A stretch of 64,000 nucleotides of DNA from positions 930,001 through 994,000 of the forward strand of contig NZ_CP011144.1 of the NCBI RefSeq assembly GCF_000972865.1. Reading direction: 5' to 3'. Each line of letters opens with the position of its first letter. The stretch's first letter is position 1. Both the position numbers and the translations under genes were made by a program. The notes below the pieces were generated by a model. That model ran no database searches. It saw only the letters and a list, made by a program, of their open reading frames with translations, and was not told the origin of the DNA. This DNA comes from Pseudoxanthomonas suwonensis. GTDB lineage: Bacteria; Pseudomonadota; Gammaproteobacteria; Xanthomonadales; Xanthomonadaceae. Below are positions 58,608 through 64,000 of this stretch, one piece after another.

Positions 58608-58745
58608 GCCGACGCCATCGCCACCGCGGCGACGATGCCGCTGGCGCGGCGCCGCGAACGCTGGCGGGCGATGTACGACTACCTGCTCGAGCACGACATC
58701 CACGCCTGGCGCAAGGGCTATCTGGCAGCGCTCGAATCGGCCTGA
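58608..58745 (+). pseudogene. duplicate of the otsA 3' end
   Basis: Forty-five codons and a stop: [45 protein letters not shown]. It matches otsA codons at 56424-56561 with scattered substitutions concentrated in the last 12 codons. No start codon; the ORF in this region is in another frame. Confidence 0.9.
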
Positions 58746-58851
58746 CAGCTTCCCGTCAGCCGTGTTGCGGATCATGGGTCCGGCAAACGCGCCCGCGCCA
58801 TGGGCGCGAATCGCGCCGCACCCCCTGCCCATCACACCGACACACGATCCC

Positions 58852-59622
58852 ATGCACCACCGCAAGACCGCACTGCTGCTCGCCGCCCTGCTTCCGCTGG
58901 CCGCCACCGCCGAGGACACCCCCGCGCCACCGACCGGCTGGACCGGCACCGGCGAGCTGGGCATGGCGATGACCCGCGGCAATTCGCGCACCGAGAGCCT
59001 CAACGCCAAGCTGCGCTTCGCCCACGAGGACGCGCAATGGAAGAACACCTTCGGCGCCTCGGCGCTGCGCGCCCGCGCGCAGGTGCGCGGCGACTTCGAC
59101 GGCGACGGCACCGGGCAGGCTCGCTATGAGACCAGCGCCGACCGCTACGAACTGGCGACCTCCAGCGCGTACAAGTTCAATCCGCGCAACCATGTATCGG
59201 GATCTGCTCGCTACGAGCACGACTCGTTCTCGTCCTACGAGTACCAGGCCACCTTCGCCATGGGCTACGGCTATCGCATCGAAGGCGAGCGCGCCCGCCT
59301 GGTGGCCGAGGCCGGCCCGGGCTACCGCCGCGCGCGCGAGACCGACACCGGCACGATCCGGCGCGACCTGATCGGCCGGTGCCTGCTCGACTTCAGGCAC
59401 CGGCTCACCGGCAATACCGACCTGCTCAACACCCTGCTGGTCGAATCCGGCAGCGACAACACCTTCGCCCAGAACGACCTGAACCTGGCGGTGGCGATGA
59501 ACGCGCACCTGGCACTGAAGGCCGGCGTGCAGGCGCGCCACAACAGCCAGGTGGACCGGACCGCGGGCCAGCGCAAGACCGACACCCTGACCACGATCAA
59601 CCTGGTCTACAACTTCCGCTGA
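58852..59622 (+). CDS. DUF481 outer-membrane protein
   Basis: 256 residues from ATG 58852, with a signal peptide (MHHRKTALLLAALLPLAATA). The body alternates polar and aromatic residues as in a beta-barrel and shows the DUF481 pattern: GWTGTGELGMAMTRGNSRTE, YKFNPRNHVSGSARYEHDSF, YEYQATFAMGYGYRI, and a closing strand ending LVYNFR. Members are salt- or stress-induced barrels of unknown role. A strong hairpin follows the stop. An in-frame ATG at 58519 runs through the island edge and is rejected. Confidence 0.88.
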   Translation: MHHRKTALLLAALLPLAATAEDTPAPPTGWTGTGELGMAMTRGNSRTESLNAKLRFAHEDAQWKNTFGASALRARAQVRGDFDGDGTGQARYETSADRYELATSSAYKFNPRNHVSGSARYEHDSFSSYEYQATFAMGYGYRIEGERARLVAEAGPGYRRARETDTGTIRRDLIGRCLLDFRHRLTGNTDLLNTLLVESGSDNTFAQNDLNLAVAMNAHLALKAGVQARHNSQVDRTAGQRKTDTLTTINLVYNFR

Positions 59623-59630
59623 CGACGACC

Positions 59631-59666
59631 GGGCAGGGCGGAGCCGAAGCTCCGCCCTGCCCGGCC
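59631..59666 (+). terminator. strong hairpin after the DUF481 gene
   Basis: Sixteen-base perfect stem (CCGGGCAGGGCGGAGC and complement) with a CGAA loop; the minus strand would carry the very stable cUUCGg loop. No T-run follows on the plus strand, so termination is likely but not certain. Confidence 0.55.
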
Positions 59667-59841
59667 AGCCGATGCCGCGTCCTTGCGGCCGGGTGCGGCC
59701 GCGCGCTGGCAGGCGTGACCCATGTGAATTCCGGCTGGCCCCGGTACCGGACTCGGACAAGGTGCGGTTGACACCTGCGTCGCGCCACGCGGAAGCTCGC
59801 CGTGCCGCAGGCGGTACGGCGATCCCAGGACGAGGTCAACG

Positions 59842-61023
59842 ATGACGTTTCCCCGCACGACCCGGCGCGCCCTGTGCATGGGCCTGTCGCTGCTCGCGAC
59901 CGCGGGTCTCGCTCCCGCCCTGGCGCGGGCGGCCGGCGCGATGGCGGACGCGACCGCAGCCCAGGCGCAGGACCCGGCGTCGACGCGCGACGCCCATTTC
60001 CGCGACTGGCCCGCCGGAACCGACCCGGCGACTGTCGGCGCGCGCGTGGCCCGCGCCTTCGCCGGCGAGGATCCGGCCGGCTCCCGGCACTACAAGCTCG
60101 CCTGCGCCTGGTACGGCTCGCTGGTGGTCGGCGCGCTGCTGGACGATGCGCGCCTGCTCGACACCCTGGTCGCGAACTACGCGCCCTACCGCGGCGGCTA
60201 CACCGAGCTGCTGGCCGGCGAGGGCCACGTGGACGACAACGTGTTCGGCATCGTGCCGCTGCAGATCGCGCTGCTCACCGGCGACCCGGCCGCGCGCGCG
60301 GAAGGCCTGGCGCTGGCCGACCACCAGCGCGCGCACCTGGACGCGCAGAAGCGCTTCGCGATCGACGACATGTTCATGGTCTCCGCGCTGCAGGTGCAGG
60401 CCTACCGCGCCTCGGGCGACGCCGGCTGCCTGGACGCGGCCGCCGCCGCGATGGTCGAGTACCTGGACGCCCTGCAGCAGGACGATGGCCTGTTCTTCCA
60501 CCACCAGGATTTCCGCCACCGCTGGGCGCGCGGCAACGGCTGGTTCGCCGCGGGCATGACCGAGCTGCTGGGCGAACTGCCGCAGGACCATCCGCATCGT
60601 CCGGCGATCGCCCGCGGCTACGCGAGGATGATGGACGGGCTGAAGGCGTACCAGGTACGCCACGGCGACGGCACAGGCTTGTGGAAGCAGGTGCTCGATT
60701 CGGACGACGGCCGCAACTGGCCCGAAACCTCGGGCAGCGCCATGTTCGCCTACGCGCTGGCCACCGGCGTGCGCAACGGCTGGCTGGATGCCGACGCGTT
60801 CGGGCCGGTGGCGCGCGCGGCCTGGCTGGCCCTGGTCGGCCGGCTCACGCCGGAAGGGCGGCTGCACGACGTCAGCGACTGGGCCTACAAGCCGCTGTCC
60901 CATCCCGGCGAACCGGACTACGCCGGCGACGAGGAGAACTACTATTTCCAGCGCCCGCGACTGACCGGCGACTACCACGGCCAGGCACCGCTGCTGTGGA
61001 GTGCGGCCGCGCTGCTGCGCTGA
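59842..61023 (+). CDS. glycoside hydrolase family 88/105 protein
   Basis: 393 residues. A signal peptide with twin arginines (RTTRRALCMGLSLLATAG) precedes an (alpha/alpha)6-barrel. GH105-type motifs: VDDNVFGIVPLQIAL and FAIDDMFMVSALQVQAY (catalytic Asp region), RHRWARGNGWFAAGMTEL, and GLWKQVLDSDDGRNWPETSGSAMFAYAL. Such enzymes remove unsaturated rhamnogalacturonyl or glucuronyl ends of polysaccharides after lyase action. No pectin lyase or transporter is next to it, so the substrate is open. Export to the periplasm is likely, by Tat or Sec. Confidence 0.88.
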   Translation: MTFPRTTRRALCMGLSLLATAGLAPALARAAGAMADATAAQAQDPASTRDAHFRDWPAGTDPATVGARVARAFAGEDPAGSRHYKLACAWYGSLVVGALLDDARLLDTLVANYAPYRGGYTELLAGEGHVDDNVFGIVPLQIALLTGDPAARAEGLALADHQRAHLDAQKRFAIDDMFMVSALQVQAYRASGDAGCLDAAAAAMVEYLDALQQDDGLFFHHQDFRHRWARGNGWFAAGMTELLGELPQDHPHRPAIARGYARMMDGLKAYQVRHGDGTGLWKQVLDSDDGRNWPETSGSAMFAYALATGVRNGWLDADAFGPVARAAWLALVGRLTPEGRLHDVSDWAYKPLSHPGEPDYAGDEENYYFQRPRLTGDYHGQAPLLWSAAALLR

Positions 61024-61448
61024 ACCGGAAGCAACCGGCGGGCGCAACGGGGCGTATGCACATACGTATTCGCGCCACTTCCTCCGCCTGTCGCGTCCCC
61101 CGGACGGTACAATGCGCGCCTGGGGAATCCGGCCAGGAAGTACGCCGTTTCTCCACCCGGTGCCGCACGGCAGGGTCGATCACCCGACTGCCGCCCGCGG
61201 GCTCCGGAACCCATGCCCCGCGGCCGTAGCGGCCCGAGGCAAAGACAGGAGCCTGTCGGACAGCGCCGTCCCGCATCGCCGGGCCGGCATGCGCCGCCTT
61301 TCCGCCTGCAAAGCGAAAACCACGATGCCCGGACTTCGGATGCGCATCCGCCGGGCAACACGGGCCTCGTTCCCCTTCGGCGCACCGCCGGCGTGGAAGG
61401 CCTGCGCGCGACGTTTTTCCCGCAATCGGACTACGGACAGACGAACGG
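61024..61448. other. intergenic region, mostly featureless
   Basis: 425 bases between the GH105 and GNAT genes. A TACAAT box lies at about 61108 and could start a transcript for the GNAT gene or a small RNA. Riboswitch patterns were looked for and not found. No gene is supported. Confidence 0.4.
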
Positions 61449-61973
61449 ATGAACGCTGTAATCAGGGAGCCCGACTACCGGCAGCTCCTGCAGGTAAGAC
61501 GCATCGGGCCGGGCGACCTGGCCAGCTACCGCACGTTGCGCCGGGATTCCCTGGCAGGGGCGCGCCACCTGGCCGAACCGGAGGTGCTGCGGGAGATCGG
61601 CACGGCGCCGGACGGCCTGCCCGGGCTGTTCGAACAGTACGAGGACGTGGATACCCGGCTGTGGGGCGTATTCGACCGCAGCCGGCTGGTCGGGGTGCTG
61701 GGCCTGTCGCGCGGGCTCGAGACCGCCCACCTCTGGGGCGCCTACGTACTACCGCGCTACCGGGGCACCCCGGTCTCGCGCCTGCTGATGGAAACGGCGA
61801 TCGCGTGCTCGGCGATCGAATGGAAAGTGGACCGCCTGTCGGCCAGGTTCGCCTCGAGCAACCTGCAGGCCCGCAGGTTCCTCGAGCGGTTCGGCTTCGA
61901 CAGGATCGACCGCGGCAGCCGCGCCTCCGTCGACTTCGACGACCGCCTGGTGTGGATGACGCGCGACGTGTGA
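61449..61973 (+). CDS. GNAT family N-acetyltransferase
   Basis: 174 residues from ATG 61449. The GNAT core is visible: strand LWGVFDRSRLVGVLGLSRGL, then AHLWGAYVLPRYRGTPVSRLLMETAI with the R-x-x-G-x-x acetyl-CoA loop (RYRGTP), and LQARRFLERFGFDRIDRGS as the closing motif. It acetylates an unknown substrate in the cytoplasm. Convergent with pgeF, 12 bases apart. Confidence 0.85.
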   Translation: MNAVIREPDYRQLLQVRRIGPGDLASYRTLRRDSLAGARHLAEPEVLREIGTAPDGLPGLFEQYEDVDTRLWGVFDRSRLVGVLGLSRGLETAHLWGAYVLPRYRGTPVSRLLMETAIACSAIEWKVDRLSARFASSNLQARRFLERFGFDRIDRGSRASVDFDDRLVWMTRDV

Positions 61974-61985
61974 GCGGTTGACCCG

Positions 61986-62765
61986 CTAGCGCCACACCAC
62001 CGTCGCCATGCGGCCGGTGCGCTGGTCGCGGCGGTGCGAATAGAAGCGCCGCGGGTCGGAGATCGTGCACAGTCCGCCGCCGTGGATCGACGCCGCGGGA
62101 ACGCCGGCCGCCTGCAGGCGCCGCCGCGCCAGCGCGTACAGGTCCACGCACCAGTGGCCGGGCCGGGTCGCGGCGAAGGCGTCGCCGGCGCCGGGATCGA
62201 CAGCGACGAAGGCATCGCGCACCTCCGCGCCGACCTCGTAGGCCTGCGGCCCGGCCGCCGGCCCGAGCCAGGCGAGCAGCCGCGAAGCCGGGGTGCGCAT
62301 CGCCGCCACGGTCGCTTCCAGCACGCCGGACGCCAGCCCGCGCCAACCGGCGTGCGCGGCGCCGACTTCGCTGCCGTCGGCCGCGGCGAAGACCACCGGC
62401 AGGCAGTCGGCGGTCAGGATCGCCAGCACGGCGCCGGGCACCGAGGTCACCGCCGCGTCGGCTTCCGGTTCGTCCGCGGCCGCGTCGTGCCCGCCCGATA
62501 CTTCGAAACGGAACACGCCGGTGCCGTGCACCTGCCGCAGCCACGCCGGCGGCGACGGCAGCCCGAAACCCGACGCCAGCTCGGCGCGGTTGGCCGCCAC
62601 CGCGGCCGGATCGTCGCCGCAGCGCGCGCCCAGGTTGAAGCGGTCGAACGGCGCGTGCGAGGCGCCGGCACCCTGGCGAAGCGTGGTGAACGCGACCACC
62701 CCCGGCGGCGCGGGCCAGTCGGCCGGCAGGATCGCAGGGTCGGCGATGGCGTGGCCTGCGCCCAT
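61986..62765 (-). CDS. pgeF: laccase-domain purine nucleoside phosphorylase-like protein (YfiH family)
   Basis: 259 residues from ATG 62765 (MGAGHAIADPAILPADW), with AAGG upstream. The zinc-site residues of the family are all present: QVHGTGVF (His), LTADCLPVVFA (Cys) and GAAHAGWRGLASGVLE (His). Members act on purine nucleosides, and in E. coli correct misincorporation in peptidoglycan precursors. The start is 17 bases after rluD, the usual partner. Confidence 0.94.
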   Translation of the reverse strand: MGAGHAIADPAILPADWPAPPGVVAFTTLRQGAGASHAPFDRFNLGARCGDDPAAVAANRAELASGFGLPSPPAWLRQVHGTGVFRFEVSGGHDAAADEPEADAAVTSVPGAVLAILTADCLPVVFAAADGSEVGAAHAGWRGLASGVLEATVAAMRTPASRLLAWLGPAAGPQAYEVGAEVRDAFVAVDPGAGDAFAATRPGHWCVDLYALARRRLQAAGVPAASIHGGGLCTISDPRRFYSHRRDQRTGRMATVVWR

Positions 62766-62781
62766 GCGGATGCCTTGGCGC

Positions 62782-63762
62782 TCAGCGCCGCTGGCTCTCG
62801 TCCCAGGCGCGGGTGTCCTCGCCCAGCACCCGCAACAGCCCGACCATGTCGGCCGGCACCGGCGCAGACACGCGCACCGGCGCGCCGCCGACCGGATGGG
62901 CGAACTCCAGGGTCTCGGCATGCAGGGCCTGGCGCCTGAAACCGCGCAACTCCGCGGCCAAGGCCTCGCTCGCGCCCTTGGGCAGCTTCAGCGGGCCGCC
63001 GTACAGCGGGTCGCCGACGATGGGGTGGCGCAGGTGCTGCATGTGCACCCGGATCTGGTGGGTGCGGCCGGTCTCCAGCCGGCACTCCAGCGCGGTGTGC
63101 GCGCGGAAGCGCTCGCGCAGGCGGAAATGGGTGACCGCGTCGCGGCCGTCCTCGCGCACCGCCATGCGCAGGCGGTCGCGCGGGTGGCGGTCGATCGGCG
63201 CATCGGCGGTGCCGCCGGAGACCAGCGCGCCGACCACCACCGCCAGGTACTGGCGGTGGACCTCGCGCGCGGCCAGCTGCGCGACCAGGCCGGTATGCGC
63301 CGGCAGGGTCCGCGCCACCACCATGACCCCGCTGGTGTCCTTGTCCAGGCGGTGCACGATCCCGGCCCGCGGCAGCGCCGCCAAGCCCGGGTCGCGGTGC
63401 AGCAGCGCGTTGACCAGGGTCCCGGTCGGGTTGCCGGCGCCGGGATGGACCACCAGCCCGGCCGGCTTGTCCAGCACGAACAGGTCGGCGTCCTCGTAGA
63501 GGATGTCCAGCGGGATGTCCTCGGGCACGGCCTCGGTCTGGACCTCGGCCACCGCCACCAGGGTCACCGCCTCGCCGCCGCGGACCGGATCGCGCGGGCG
63601 TGCGGCCCGTCCGTCCAGCAGCGCGTCGCCGGACTTGATCCACGCCGCCAGGCGCGAACGCGAATACTCGGGGAACAGGTCGGCCAGGACCGCGTCGAAA
63701 CGGCGGCCGGCGGCCTCGTCGGGAACGGTGGCCTGGCGGGGAGCGTCGGAAGGCTGGGACAT
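62782..63762 (-). CDS. rluD: 23S rRNA pseudouridine synthase RluD
   Basis: 326 residues. N-terminal S4 RNA-binding domain ([21 protein letters not shown]), then the RluA-type catalytic domain with [16 protein letters not shown] holding the catalytic Asp and [12 protein letters not shown]. It makes the three pseudouridines of 23S rRNA helix 69. It is divergent from bamD, as in E. coli and most gammaproteobacteria. Confidence 0.96.
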   Translation of the reverse strand: MSQPSDAPRQATVPDEAAGRRFDAVLADLFPEYSRSRLAAWIKSGDALLDGRAARPRDPVRGGEAVTLVAVAEVQTEAVPEDIPLDILYEDADLFVLDKPAGLVVHPGAGNPTGTLVNALLHRDPGLAALPRAGIVHRLDKDTSGVMVVARTLPAHTGLVAQLAAREVHRQYLAVVVGALVSGGTADAPIDRHPRDRLRMAVREDGRDAVTHFRLRERFRAHTALECRLETGRTHQIRVHMQHLRHPIVGDPLYGGPLKLPKGASEALAAELRGFRRQALHAETLEFAHPVGGAPVRVSAPVPADMVGLLRVLGEDTRAWDESQRR

Positions 63763-63824
63763 GGGGAAACCGGTGCGGGGACGGTCCGGCGTGCTGGAGT
63801 CAGTCGCCGGACAGGCCACTAGGC

Positions 63825-63830
63825 TATCAT
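63825..63830 (+). promoter_or_regulatory. candidate -10 box of bamD
   Basis: TATCAT in CTAGGCTATCATCGG, 32 bases before the bamD ATG. The -35 is not clear. Confidence 0.35.
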
Positions 63831-63862
63831 CGGCCCTTCCGTTTCCGCGCCGTACGCCCCCG

Positions 63863-64000
63863 ATGGCCCATCGCCCCCGTTTCGCACTCCCCGCCCCGCT
63901 GCGCCTGGCCGCCCTGCTGCTGGCCGCGGCCTTCCTGGCCACCGGCTGCGGCCGCAACAGCAAGGAAGACGCCGACGAGGGCCTGCCGGTCACCGAGCTC
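63863..64000 (+). CDS. bamD: outer-membrane assembly lipoprotein BamD (3' end outside window)
   Basis: The first 46 codons are present: a signal peptide with lipobox LATGC (cysteine at residue 29), then [17 protein letters not shown]. Divergent position next to rluD and the lipoprotein start fit BamD (ComL), which helps the Bam complex fold outer-membrane proteins. The TPR part lies beyond the window. Confidence 0.8.
   Translation, partial: MAHRPRFALPAPLRLAALLLAAAFLATGCGRNSKEDADEGLPVTEL

Noticed and set aside
58519-59622. 367-residue start for the DUF481 protein
   Set aside because: The extension reads through the palindrome and the otsA fragment in a foreign frame; the signal peptide begins at 58852.
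61024-61448. c-di-GMP or other riboswitch upstream of the GNAT gene
   Set aside because: Isolated GCAAAG and CCGG motifs occur, but not in the arrangement of any riboswitch class I know.

Overview
This is a very GC-rich chromosomal window from a gammaproteobacterium of the Xanthomonadaceae (Lysobacteraceae). The evidence is the pilQPONM cluster divergent from a class A penicillin-binding protein, the moxR-DUF58-batA-batBC-batD cluster, and many REP-type palindromes of the TGTAGGAGC...GCTCCTACA family. A Lysobacter, Luteimonas or Pseudoxanthomonas-like organism fits, but the genus cannot be settled from sequence reading alone. No rRNA, tRNA, CRISPR array, intact insertion sequence or prophage was seen.

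Layout. 1-5.1 kb: end of an acetyl-CoA hydrolase/transferase gene, an L,D-transpeptidase, a LytM-type peptidase, a BolA-like protein and a Nudix hydrolase. 5.3-9.6 kb: transketolase and a dicarboxylate/amino-acid symporter, separated by a composite of non-coding repeats. 9.6-16.8 kb: six overlapping Bat-type genes. 16.9-24.5 kb: pilMNOPQ and divergent mrcA. 24.5-29.2 kb: an unknown protein, gltA, rpmE (type B), a nucleoside hydrolase, and a second copy of the composite repeat. 29.2-36.7 kb: recG, ridA, spoT and relA. 36.7-45.6 kb: a secreted unknown protein, hrpA, dps, clpB and a GIY-YIG protein. 45.7-52.4 kb: DUF4166, DUF3014 and DUF4337 proteins, an NCS2-like permease, a TonB-dependent receptor and a possible small lipoprotein. 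52.6-56.6 kb: the trehalose operon otsB-GH15-otsA. 56.6-58.7 kb: an island of visibly lower GC with transposase and regulator remnants and a miniature Rhs core/tip/immunity-like set, ending in a second, diverged copy of the otsA 3' end. 58.8-64 kb: a DUF481 outer-membrane protein, a GH105 hydrolase, a GNAT acetyltransferase, pgeF, rluD and the start of bamD.

Most genes are housekeeping: cell wall and type IV pilus assembly, stringent response (separate RelA and SpoT), protein quality control and central carbon metabolism. The unusual content lies in the repeats and the island. First, two palindromic elements lie inside hrpA, in the same reading frame, without breaking it, much like Rickettsia palindromic elements. 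Second, a modular non-coding element occurs twice in full and once in part; its 114-bp hairpin shows compensatory base changes between copies. Third, a signal-peptide-bearing mini-Rhs gene is cut by one in-frame TAG from its glycine/alanine-rich tip and is followed by an overlapping two-helix membrane protein; duplicated otsA ends flank this island.
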